Of a stretch of DNA of 64,000 bases, positions 7,692 to 15,895 are shown in pieces. The stretch covers positions 3,129,205-3,193,204 of the forward strand of contig NZ_CP022316.1 of the NCBI RefSeq assembly GCF_002216795.1, given 5' to 3'. Source of the stretch: Brachybacterium avium. GTDB taxonomy: Bacteria > Actinomycetota > Actinomycetes > Actinomycetales > Dermabacteraceae. Both the position numbers and the translations under genes were made by a program. The notes under the pieces are model-generated. The model did no database searches. It had not been told where the DNA came from and saw only the letters and a list, made by a program, of their open reading frames with translations. Position 1 is the stretch's first letter. Every line of letters begins with the position of its first letter.

Positions 7692-8932
7692 GCCGGCACC
7701 GCCTCGCGCCGGGCCAGCAGCGGCGCACGGCGCTGCCGGGCCTGCTGGTAGACGTCCAGCACGCTGCGACCGAACTCCTGCGCATCGCAGGTGGTCCGGG
7801 CGCGTTCGAGGGCCGCCCGGGCCATCTGCTCGCGACGGCGCGGGTCATCCAGCAGCGAGTGCAGGCGTGAGGTGAACTGGCCGGGGCCCTCGAACTGCCA
7901 GCCGGTGACGTCCTCGACCACGACACTCGCCAGCGAGGGGTCGCGACGGCACAGCAGCGGCAGGCCGCTGGCCATCGCCTCGATGAAGGTCAGCCCCTGG
8001 GTCTCGCTGAGGGAGGCGCCGACGAACACGTCGCCCATGCGGTACCAGCGCGGGATGTCGGCCGGATCGACCACGCCCGTGAACCGGACCCGCTCGGCGA
8101 TGCCGAGAGCCCTGGCGCGGGCCTCGAGCTCGGCCCGGTACGGTCCCTCACCGACCAGGACCAGCACGGCGTCGGCGCGGTCCGCGACGGCCACCATCTC
8201 GAGCACCTCGTCGAGGTTCTTCTCCTTGGCCAGCCGCGAGACGGACAGCAGCACCCGCTGCTGCGGCCCGATGTCGAGCGCGGCCCGCAGCGCGAGGGCG
8301 TCGGCATGCTCCTGCTCGTTGCGGGCGGGACGGAACCGGTCCAGATCCAGCCCGGTGGGGATCACATGCAGCGGACGGTGCACCCCGTAACCGGCGAGGA
8401 GGCGGGCGACCTTGGTCGTCGGCGCGATCACGGCATCGGTCCTCGAGAGCACGCGGCGGGAGAAGGTCTCCACGACCTTGCGACCCATGGTGCGGCTGGG
8501 CGAGTAGTAGTGCGTGTAGTCCTCGTAGATGGTGTGGTACGTGTGCACCAGCGGCACCGAGAGGGTGCGGGCGATGCGGCGGGCCCACATGAAGGTGGAG
8601 AACTCGGCCTGGGAGTGGACGACATCGGGCCGCCACTGCAGGATGTCGCGCAGCACGCGGCGACCGGAGGGCATGCCGATGCGGGCACGGTCGTACACCA
8701 TCGACGCGGAGACCGAGCCGATGCGGTAGACCCCGTCCTCGTTGCGGGCGCGGATCCCCTGCGAGAGGGTCAGCACGCGGACATCGCAGCCCAGCGCGAG
8801 GAGCTCTCGCCGCAGGGTCTGGACGGAGGCGACCACGCCGTTGACGACGGGCTCCCACCAGTCGGTGGTCAGCAGCACCCGCAGCGGATGCTCGGAGGCG
8901 GTCGCCGGCGGGCCGGGGGGCGTCCTGTTCAC
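7688..8932 (-). CDS. GT4 glycosyltransferase, monoglycosyl-diacylglycerol synthase-like
   Basis: About 414-residue GT-B enzyme. It opens LRVLLTTDWWEPVVNGVVAS, then DVVHSQAEFSTFMWA and VHTYHTIYEDYTHYYSP; the HTxYxDYTHY element is typical of the alMGS/spr0982 family that puts the first sugar on diacylglycerol. Donor-site motifs are RLAKEKNLDEVLE and ETQGLTFIEAMASGLPL. I favour GTG 8932, which has GAGGGG five bases upstream. An ATG at 9052 would add 40 residues whose codons lack the GC-rich third position of the rest, though a TAGGCT hexamer at 9059-9064 sits 6 nt before it and may mark the transcript start. Its stop overlaps the DedA start. Confidence 0.8.
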   Translation of the reverse strand: MNRTPPGPPATASEHPLRVLLTTDWWEPVVNGVVASVQTLRRELLALGCDVRVLTLSQGIRARNEDGVYRIGSVSASMVYDRARIGMPSGRRVLRDILQWRPDVVHSQAEFSTFMWARRIARTLSVPLVHTYHTIYEDYTHYYSPSRTMGRKVVETFSRRVLSRTDAVIAPTTKVARLLAGYGVHRPLHVIPTGLDLDRFRPARNEQEHADALALRAALDIGPQQRVLLSVSRLAKEKNLDEVLEMVAVADRADAVLVLVGEGPYRAELEARARALGIAERVRFTGVVDPADIPRWYRMGDVFVGASLSETQGLTFIEAMASGLPLLCRRDPSLASVVVEDVTGWQFEGPGQFTSRLHSLLDDPRRREQMARAALERARTTCDAQEFGRSVLDVYQQARQRRAPLLARREAVPA

Positions 8933-9130
8933 GTTCACCCCTCGAGGCTCGCACCTGGTGCGAGCGTTCGCGTCCCCCGAGCGCATGAGAGACCTCAGAC
9001 CATGGTCTGATCTCTGCTCTCGCCGCGTGCTGCGGGTAGTCCTGGCGTCCATGAGTCGAGCCTACGATCGGTGACGAGGACGGGACACGTGGCACGCCCG
9101 CCCGGTCGCGGAGAGTTTCCCCCTAGTATT

Positions 9131-9628
9131 TCACTCCATCACCTGGTAGCGCGCGGTGAACGAGGCCGAGGCCAGCTGCTGGGAGAAGATCGCGAAGCGG
9201 GCCGCGATATGCGGTGAGTCCGCACTGACCCCGAGCGTCGGGACCGGCAGGGCATGCACCGAGAACTGGTAGCGGTGCGGGGGGCCGGCCGGCGGCTCGG
9301 GCCCGTCGTAGCCGGGGTTGCCGAAGTCGTTCCGCGCCTGGAGGAGGGACGCATCGTCCCGAGCCACCCCGAGCGGCAGCGACGTGGTCGCAGCGGGGAT
9401 GTCCCAGGCCACCCAGTGCCAGAACCCGGATCCCGTAGGGGCGTCGGGGTCATAGCAGGTCACAGCGAAGGAGCGGGTGCCCTCCGGGGCTCCCGACCAG
9501 CGGAGATCGGGGGAGAGGTTCTCCCCGCCGAGCGCCTCCACCAGCTGCTGGGGAGCCACCTCCTCGCCTGGGGGCGTGGCGCTCGAGATGAGGACGAACG
9601 ATGAGGTCTCAGGGGACGTGTGATCCAT
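9131..9628 (-). CDS. YbhB/YbcL family PEBP-like protein
   Basis: 165-residue phosphatidylethanolamine-binding-like protein. Signature elements are the conserved DPDAPTGSGFWHWVAWDIP ligand-site segment and GPEPPAGPPHRYQFSVHALP. Bacterial members are of uncertain function (small-ligand binding, Raf-kinase-inhibitor fold) and are usually cytoplasmic. The ATG at 9628 has GGAGGG about 9 bases upstream. It is divergent from the ATP-grasp gene at 9700 with 71 bp between the start codons, so they share a control region. Confidence 0.88.
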   Translation of the reverse strand: MDHTSPETSSFVLISSATPPGEEVAPQQLVEALGGENLSPDLRWSGAPEGTRSFAVTCYDPDAPTGSGFWHWVAWDIPAATTSLPLGVARDDASLLQARNDFGNPGYDGPEPPAGPPHRYQFSVHALPVPTLGVSADSPHIAARFAIFSQQLASASFTARYQVME

Positions 9629-9686
9629 CCCTCCAGCGTAGGCACCCCTTCGGAGTGTGTCGAGGAGGCGCGAGCAGGGTCGTCGT

Positions 9687-9692
9687 TAGACT
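9687..9692 (+). promoter_or_regulatory. -10 hexamer for a leaderless ATP-grasp transcript
   Basis: TAGACT ends 7 nt before the ATG at 9700. No Shine-Dalgarno sequence precedes that ATG, so the transcript probably begins at the start codon itself. Confidence 0.55.
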
Positions 9693-9699
9693 GGCCGAC

Positions 9700-11043
9700 A
9701 TGCCAGAGAACGCCTCCGACGCGTCCGCCGTCGAATTCACGCCCGTCGTCGTCGGCGGAGACATCGGTGCCTACTCCCTCGCACGGGCCTTCCACGAGGC
9801 GTACGGGATCCGCACCGTGGTCATCTCCCGTCTGGCGGGCTGGGTGGTGGGGACCTCCTCCCTCATCGACAACGTGCGCTGCCAGGACCCGTTCGATCCC
9901 GAGTCGCTGGCTCCGGTGCTGCAGGAGGTCGCCGATGCGCATCCGGGCCGCCCCCTGCTGCTGCTCGGCTCGGCCGATGCGACGGTGAAGCCCATCATCC
10001 GGATCCGCGACGAGATCGGCCTGGATCCCCGCTACATCACGCCGTACGTCGACCTGGCCACCTTCGCGGCGGCCACCGAGAAGCAGAACTTCACCCGGCT
10101 CTGCCAGGACCTCGGTGTGGATCATCCGGGCACACTGGTGGTCGATCTCGCCGAGGAGATCCCGGCCGATCTCGAGGTGCCCTTCGAGTTCCCGGTGATC
10201 GCCAAGCCGGCCGAGGTCTCCGAGTGGAAGCGCATCGAGTTCCCGGGCAAGAACAAGGTCCACACCGTCGAGTCGCCCGAGGAGCTGCATGCTCTGCTGA
10301 GCACCATCCGCCGCGCCGGATACCGCGAGTCGATCATCGTCCAGGACCGCATCCCGGGTGATGACCAGTACATGCGGATCCTCACCGTCTACTGCGATGC
10401 GGATTCGCGGGTCCGCTTCGCCTCCTACGGCCACACGCTGCTCGAAGAGCATGCGCCGGGCGCGATCGGGAATCCCGCGGCGATCATCACCGGGGTGGAT
10501 CGGGAGATGGTCGCCCAGGCGCAGCGCCTGTGCGAGCGGCTCGGCTGGACCGGCTACGCGAACTTCGACCTCAAGCACGACCGCCGCGACGGCCGCACCA
10601 AGTTCTTCGAGCTCAATCCCCGCCTGGGACGCTCCAACTACTACGTCACCGCCGGCGGGCACAATCCCGTCATCTGGTATGTCGACGAGCACCTGCGCGG
10701 CGCGCTGCCCGAGCAGGGGCCGGGCTCCGGGATCGGAGAGGACGGCATCGTCCAGGACCAGCCCGAGGTGCTCTACACCGTCGTCCCGCTCTCCCTGGTC
10801 AAGCGGTACACCACCCTGCCCGAGGCCAGGGATCGGCTGCGCCGGGCGCTGCGGGGCGGCCGGGTGGGCAATCCCCTGCACTACCCCGGTGTGGATGCCT
10901 CCCTCTCCCGGCGGCGATACGTCCTGGCCGCGGGGCTGAACTCGGTGCTGAAGTTCCAGCGCTACTACCGGCCCGAGGGCGGTGACCGGCTCAGCCGTCT
11001 GCTCCGCCGCCGCTCCGGGGCGGCAGCGGAGGAACAGGCGTGA
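9700..11043 (+). CDS. ATP-grasp ligase, D-aspartate ligase (Asl)-like
   Basis: 447-residue ATP-grasp protein. It starts with VVVGGDIGAYSLARAFHEAY and later has FPVIAKPAEVSEW (ATP-lysine region), IIVQDRIPGDD, GYANFDLKHD and FFELNPRLGRSNYYVTAGG, the metal-binding end of the fold. Overall plan and the GxDxxAYxxARxxHEEYG-like opening resemble Enterococcus faecium Asl(fm), which joins D-Asp to the side-chain amine of the peptidoglycan stem. It overlaps the racemase gene by 4 bases (GTGA), and a second similar ligase lies convergent at 11858. The three could make an acidic D-amino-acid interpeptide bridge. Fold is sure; D-Asp specificity is inference. Confidence 0.72.
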   Translation: MPENASDASAVEFTPVVVGGDIGAYSLARAFHEAYGIRTVVISRLAGWVVGTSSLIDNVRCQDPFDPESLAPVLQEVADAHPGRPLLLLGSADATVKPIIRIRDEIGLDPRYITPYVDLATFAAATEKQNFTRLCQDLGVDHPGTLVVDLAEEIPADLEVPFEFPVIAKPAEVSEWKRIEFPGKNKVHTVESPEELHALLSTIRRAGYRESIIVQDRIPGDDQYMRILTVYCDADSRVRFASYGHTLLEEHAPGAIGNPAAIITGVDREMVAQAQRLCERLGWTGYANFDLKHDRRDGRTKFFELNPRLGRSNYYVTAGGHNPVIWYVDEHLRGALPEQGPGSGIGEDGIVQDQPEVLYTVVPLSLVKRYTTLPEARDRLRRALRGGRVGNPLHYPGVDASLSRRRYVLAAGLNSVLKFQRYYRPEGGDRLSRLLRRRSGAAAEEQA

Positions 11044-11822
11044 TCGAGACGGCGCCGGGAGCGGCAGGGAAGGACTCCGGCGGCCGGCTCGACCCCGCGG
11101 ACTGGTCCCGCCCGGTGGTCGGCGTCCTCGGCGGGCTCGGACCGGCGGCGACCTCCGTGTTCCTGGACATGCTGATCCGCGCCACGGTGGCCGGCAGCGA
11201 CCAGGAGCATCTGGACCTGCTGGTCTCCCAGCACTCCACCACCCCGGACCGGACAGCAGGGATACTCGAGCCCGGCGCCCCCGATCCCGGCCCGGTGATC
11301 GTCCGTGACGCGGTGATGCTCCAGCGCGCCGGCGTGGACCTGCTCGTCCTGCCCTGCAACACCGCTCACCACTACGCGCGCCAGGTCGAGGCGGCCACCG
11401 ACATCCCGCTGCTGAGCATCGTCGAGACCACCTCGCGCGCCGCTGTCGAGGTCGCGGACGGGGCCCCCATCGCCGTCTTCGCGACCGAGGGCAACATCCA
11501 CGCCGGGGTGTACCAGGATCAGATCCTCGCCCGGGGTGGCACGCCGCTGGTGCCCGACCGTGCTGTGCAGGAGGACATCAATCACCTCATCTACGCCCAG
11601 GTCAAGGCCGGGGTGCCGGTGGACCTGGACCTCTTCGAGTCCTGCATCGAACGAGTGCTGGCCTGCGGTGCGGGTGTCGCCGTGCTCGGCTGCACCGAGC
11701 TCTCGGTGGTGTACGACCAGCACGGGTACCGCGGCGACCGGCGGCTGGTCGACTCGCTCACCGAGCTCGCCCGCATCACCGTGGGCCGGGCCGGCAAGGA
11801 GCTGACCGAGCTCTTCCGCTGA
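11040..11822 (+). CDS. aspartate/glutamate racemase family protein
   Basis: 260-residue racemase of the PLP-independent two-cysteine type. GVLGGLGPAATSVFLDMLI opens the catalytic domain after about 28 extra residues; the two catalytic cysteines are in VLPCNTAHHY and VLGCTELSVVY. The mid-segment with TEGNIHAGVYQDQI follows the aspartate racemase (RacX/YgeA) pattern more than MurI. It would supply D-Asp or D-Glu from the L form in the cytoplasm. The GTG start at 11040 overlaps the stop of the ATP-grasp ligase, so the two are co-translated, and the pairing suggests the racemase feeds that ligase. Confidence 0.85.
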   Translation: MIETAPGAAGKDSGGRLDPADWSRPVVGVLGGLGPAATSVFLDMLIRATVAGSDQEHLDLLVSQHSTTPDRTAGILEPGAPDPGPVIVRDAVMLQRAGVDLLVLPCNTAHHYARQVEAATDIPLLSIVETTSRAAVEVADGAPIAVFATEGNIHAGVYQDQILARGGTPLVPDRAVQEDINHLIYAQVKAGVPVDLDLFESCIERVLACGAGVAVLGCTELSVVYDQHGYRGDRRLVDSLTELARITVGRAGKELTELFR

Positions 11823-11857
11823 ACCGGCTCAGCGCAGCGGGGCGCGGGTCGGGGGGC

Positions 11858-13153
11858 TCAGAACCCCGAGTCGGTCGGCCGTGGATAGTGGCGCAGGAAC
11901 TTGCGCACATGGTTCAGCCCGACGATCCGCGCGTAGCGGCGCGCCCAGCCGCCGTCCGCCGGGTAGGTCCACGGGTTGCGGACCCCGCGCCGCGCCACGG
12001 TGGCCACCCAGCGCTTCAGCGGGGGGTCGCGCAGGTAGCGCCTCAGCAGCGGCATCGGGACCAGCGAGTAGAGGATCTCGTCGAACTGCGTGACCGGCTC
12101 GATCCGGCGGTGCTCGATGGCATCGGCCACCACGAAGCGGGAGACGTTCGCCCCAGCGCTGGAGACATAGAAGTTGTTGCGACCGATACGGGGATTGACC
12201 TCGAAGAACTTCCAGGTCCCGTCGCGAGGGTCGCGCTTGACGTCGAAGTTCGCGTAGCCCCGGTAGCCGGTCGCCTCGAGCAGGGCCCGCGCCTGCTCCA
12301 GCGCGTCGTCGAAGGGGGTGGTGATCATCGCGGCCGGTCGGCCCAGCGCATCGGGCGTGTGCTCGCCCAGCAGCACCCGGGCCGAGCACAGCAGCGTCAC
12401 CCGACCCGCGGCGTCGGTGTAGGCGGTGATCGAGCCCTCGGCGGTGTCGTCACCGGGGATCAGCTCCTGGACGATCAGACGTCCGGTGTAGCCGGCCGCG
12501 GCGATCGAGCGGAGCAGCGCGGCGAGCTCCTCGGGGTCCTCGAGGAACCACACCTTCTTCTTGCCCGCGAAGCGCACCCCGGCCATGTCCGCGGTGCGGG
12601 CCGCTTTCATGACCACCGGGAAGGGCAGATCGGTGCGGGGAGGCTCCCAGCCCGCCTTCCGCGGAATGCTCAGGTCGATGACCTCCGTGCGCGGGGTCGC
12701 CACCCCGTGCTCGGTGCACAACCGGGCGAATTCCGCCTTGTCCGAGAGACGCTCGAGGACATCGGCCTCGAGGATCGGCATGACGTAGTGCGGCTCCAGC
12801 TGATCGCGATGATCGCTCATCAGCTGCACGAGCGAATCCGCATTGGCCAGCAGCAGCTGCGGGCGCACTCCGCCGCGCTCGATCGCCAGGTCCACGGCGG
12901 CGGTGACCAGGTCCTCATCGCTCGCGGAGCTGCCGAGCTCGTCGACGACGCAGGTGACCGAGCGACGCATCGGCTCGATCCCGACCTTCGTGATCACCGT
13001 CGCCACCACGCCGTACTCCTCATGGAAGGCACGCGCGAGCGTGTAAACCCCGAGCCCGGAGCCGAGCAGCACCAGGTCGAAACCCGCCTGCGCCGAGGAC
13101 GGACCGGGATCGGGTGCGGCGGGACGGGACGTGGGCGTCTCAGGGTGTGGCAT
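11858..13153 (-). CDS. second ATP-grasp ligase, D-aspartate ligase-like
   Basis: 431-residue paralogue of the enzyme at 9700. Shared blocks are LVLLGSGLGVYTLARAFHEE, FPVVMKAARTADMAG, LIVQELIPGDDTAEG, GYANFDVKRDPRDG and FFEVNPRIGRNNFYVSSAG. It differs most in the middle, as expected for a different acceptor or amino acid. ATG 13153 is preferred to 13183: a TAGGAT hexamer ends 7 nt before it and no ribosome-binding site is seen, so the transcript is probably leaderless. It converges with the racemase with 35 bp between stops. If one ligase adds D-Asp and the other D-Glu, both residues of an A4gamma-type bridge would be covered; this is inference. Confidence 0.72.
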   Translation of the reverse strand: MPHPETPTSRPAAPDPGPSSAQAGFDLVLLGSGLGVYTLARAFHEEYGVVATVITKVGIEPMRRSVTCVVDELGSSASDEDLVTAAVDLAIERGGVRPQLLLANADSLVQLMSDHRDQLEPHYVMPILEADVLERLSDKAEFARLCTEHGVATPRTEVIDLSIPRKAGWEPPRTDLPFPVVMKAARTADMAGVRFAGKKKVWFLEDPEELAALLRSIAAAGYTGRLIVQELIPGDDTAEGSITAYTDAAGRVTLLCSARVLLGEHTPDALGRPAAMITTPFDDALEQARALLEATGYRGYANFDVKRDPRDGTWKFFEVNPRIGRNNFYVSSAGANVSRFVVADAIEHRRIEPVTQFDEILYSLVPMPLLRRYLRDPPLKRWVATVARRGVRNPWTYPADGGWARRYARIVGLNHVRKFLRHYPRPTDSGF

Positions 13154-13160
13154 ATCGATG

Positions 13161-13166
13161 ATCCTA
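13161..13166 (-). promoter_or_regulatory. -10 hexamer for leaderless ligase transcript
   Basis: TAGGAT on the minus strand ends 7 nt before the ATG at 13153, in a region with no ribosome-binding site. Confidence 0.5.
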
Positions 13167-13222
13167 ACGGCGGAGCCGGGCACCGGGCGCCGACGCCCCG
13201 CGCACCGGTGCCCGAGGGGTGA

Positions 13223-14937
13223 TCAGCGCCTCCGGCGCAGCCAGAGGGCGCTGTCGCCGGCGACGGCCAGGTCCTCGCCGTCCGTTCCGACGGGTACCGA
13301 GCGCAGCAGGACCTCGTGCTCCACCCCGCCGACGACCTCGCTCAGGGAGACCGGCTCCGAGGTGGTGTTGACGATGATCCGGACGTCACCGCGGTCGATG
13401 GCCAGCACGCCCGCGGGAGCTGCGTCATCGAAGACCACGCCATGGCTCTCGCCCTGCTCGCCCAGACGCAGCCTCCGGCGCAGTCTCAGCGCCTCCCGGT
13501 ACAGCTCCAGGACGGAGCCGTCCACGCCGAGCTGCTGGTCGACCGCGAGCGGCCCGAACTCTGCCGGCTGCGGCAGCCAGCTCTGACCGGAGGGGGAGAA
13601 GCCGAAGGCCGGGGCATCCTGGACCCAGGGCAGCGGCACGCGGCAGCCGTCACGCCCGGGAACTCCGGCACGCCGGTGGGCGGGGTCCTCCCGCAGCTCG
13701 TCGGGGATGTCACTGACCTCCGGCAGGCCGAGCTCCTCGCCCTGGTACAGATAGGCCGCCCCGGGCAGGGAGAGCATGAGCAGCGTGGCGGCACGGGCCC
13801 GGCGCAGGCCCAGCTCCGCATCCGGCACCTCGTCGCGGCGCAGCCCCTCGCCGAAGCGGTGGTCCGGGGCGAAGCCGTAGCGGGAGGCGTGACGGATCAC
13901 GTCGTGGTTCGAGAGCACCCAGGTGGTGGGGGAGCCGACGGCGTCGGCCAGTGCGAGGGGCTTCTCGATCGCGGCGCGCATCGTGTCCACGCCCCAGCGG
14001 GCCTGCAGGAAGCCGAAGTTGAAGGACTGGTGGGCCTTCTCGTCCCCGATGTACAGCGGCAGCCGCTGCTCGGGGATCCAGGCCTCGAGCACCATCATGC
14101 GGTCGCCCTCGTAGGAGTCCAGGATCGGCCGCCACTCGCGGTAGATGTCCAGCACGCCGTCGTTGTCGAAGTAGACCGGGACCTCGCCCGCGGGGATGTC
14201 GATCAGCCCCTCGGCGTTGACCGTGGCATCGGGGAGCCCCTCGGGCTTGACCATGCCGTGGGCGACGTCCACCCGGAAGCCGTCGGCGCCGCGATCCAGC
14301 CAGAACCGCAGCACCTCCCGGAACAGGGCGTGCACGCGGGGGTTCTCCCAGTTCCAGTCCGGCTGGCTGGTGTCGAAGATGTGCAGGTACCACTGGCCGG
14401 GGGTGCCGTCCGCCTCGGTGACGCGGGTCCAGGCGGGGCCGTGGAAGATCGAGGTCCAGTTGTTCGGCGGCAGCTCACCGTGCTCGCCCCTGCCCTCGGC
14501 GAACATGTACAGCTCGCGCTCGGGGAGCCGGGGCCCGCCGCCAGCGCCTGCTGGAACAGCTCGTGCTGCTCGGAGGAGTGGTTGGGGACGATGTCGACGA
14601 TGACCTTCAGACCCAGCTCGTGGGCCCGGCCGATCATCTCGTCGGCATCGGCCAGGGAGCCGAAACGGGGATCGACGTCCGTGTAGTCGGCCACGTCGTA
14701 GCCGCCGTCGCGCTGCGGCGACGTATAGAACGGGGAGAGCCAGATCGCGTCGATGCCGAGATCGCGCAGGTAGGGCAGGTGCGCGGTCACGCCGGGCAGG
14801 TCACCCATGCCGTCGCCGTCGGAGTCGGCGAAGGAGCGGGGGTAGACCTGGTAGACGACGGCATCGCGCCACCACTGCCGGTCCGGGGTGCTCTCCTGCC
14901 CGTCCGTCCGGGGGGCGGTGGAGGTCGTGCTGGTCAT
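13223..14937 (-). CDS. GH13 alpha-glucosidase, frameshifted as sequenced
   Basis: Starts WWRDAVVYQVYPRSFADSDG and shows the GH13 blocks DAIWLSPFYTSPQRDGGYDV, VDIVPNHSS, GFRVDVAHGM (nucleophile Asp), VLEAW (acid Glu) and LSNHD. These fit the oligo-1,6/alpha-glucosidase (GH13_23/_30-like) group acting on maltose or similar disaccharides in the cytoplasm. The frame breaks within about 14522-14533, in GGGG/CCCC runs; one added base gives 571 residues with the expected continuation SPERELYMFAEGRGEHGELP. It is the last gene of the importer operon, so it should hydrolyse the imported sugar. Probably intact in the cell and misread in the sequence. Confidence 0.9.
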
Positions 14938-14975
14938 GAGGGGTCCTTCCGGGGGAAACAGGGGAGGGGAGGGGG

Positions 14976-15875
14976 TCAGCCCTTCACGGCCCCGGCGGTC
15001 GAGCCGCCGACGATGTACCGCTGCAGGAACTGGTAGAGGATGATCACCGGGATCATCACCATCACCGAGCCCGCGGCGAAGACCCCCAGGTTGTTGGAGC
15101 GGTCCGAGGAGAACATCCCGTACATGCCCACCGCGAGGGTCTTCTTCGAATCGTCGGTGAGGAAGATCGAGCCGATCAGGAACTCACTCATCGAGCCGAC
15201 CAGCGCCAACAGCAGCGTGGTGGCCAGGATCGGGGTCATGGAGGGCACCAGGATCTTGCGGAACGCCTGCCAGTGGGACGCCCCGTCGATGATCGCGGCC
15301 TCGTCCAGCGACTTCGGGATCGTGTCGAAGAAGCCCTTGAGCAGCCACACCTGGCCGAAGGCGCCGCCCATCAGCACCGCGATGTAGCCGGCCAGGGTGT
15401 TCAGGCCGAGCATCGGCACGGCCTCGCCCAGGCCCGCGATCATCGTGTACACCGCGATCATCGACAGGATCGCGGGGAACATCATGATCAGCAGCACTGC
15501 GAGCATGCCGCCGCGCCGGCCGCGGAAGCGCAGGCGGCTGAACGCATAGGCGGCCAGCAGCGAGAGGAAGACCTGTCCGGTGGCGACGACGCCGCACACG
15601 ATGATCGTGTTCAGGTACCAGCGCAGGAAGTTCGCGCGCTCGCCGCTGAGCATCGCGGCATAGTGCTCGAGGGTGACCCCCTCCGTGGGGAGGAGGCCTG
15701 CGGCGGCGATCGAACCGCTCTGGTTCAGCGACGCCGAGATCACGAACATGATCGGGAAGATGGCGAAGGCGATGGCCAGCACTCCCACGACGTGCCGCCA
15801 GCCGAGCTCGACGAACCAGCGGTTGAAGGGCATGCGGCGCTTCGTGCCGTGCTGCGGAGCTGTGGTGGAGCTCAT
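14976..15875 (-). CDS. ABC sugar importer permease, MalG type
   Basis: 299-residue permease with six predicted membrane helices. The EAA loop for the ATPase reads SLDEAAIIDGASHWQAFRKI and the last helix is followed by QRYIVGGSTAGAVKG, the usual MalG C-terminus. Start ATG 15875 has GGAAGGGG upstream. It works with the MalF-type permease just upstream (20 bp gap) and the binding protein at 17616. No ATPase gene is in the cluster, so a shared MsiK-like ATPase encoded elsewhere is expected. Confidence 0.92.
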   Translation of the reverse strand: MSSTTAPQHGTKRRMPFNRWFVELGWRHVVGVLAIAFAIFPIMFVISASLNQSGSIAAAGLLPTEGVTLEHYAAMLSGERANFLRWYLNTIIVCGVVATGQVFLSLLAAYAFSRLRFRGRRGGMLAVLLIMMFPAILSMIAVYTMIAGLGEAVPMLGLNTLAGYIAVLMGGAFGQVWLLKGFFDTIPKSLDEAAIIDGASHWQAFRKILVPSMTPILATTLLLALVGSMSEFLIGSIFLTDDSKKTLAVGMYGMFSSDRSNNLGVFAAGSVMVMIPVIILYQFLQRYIVGGSTAGAVKG

Positions 15876-15895
15876 GGTGGACCCCTTCCGCGGGC

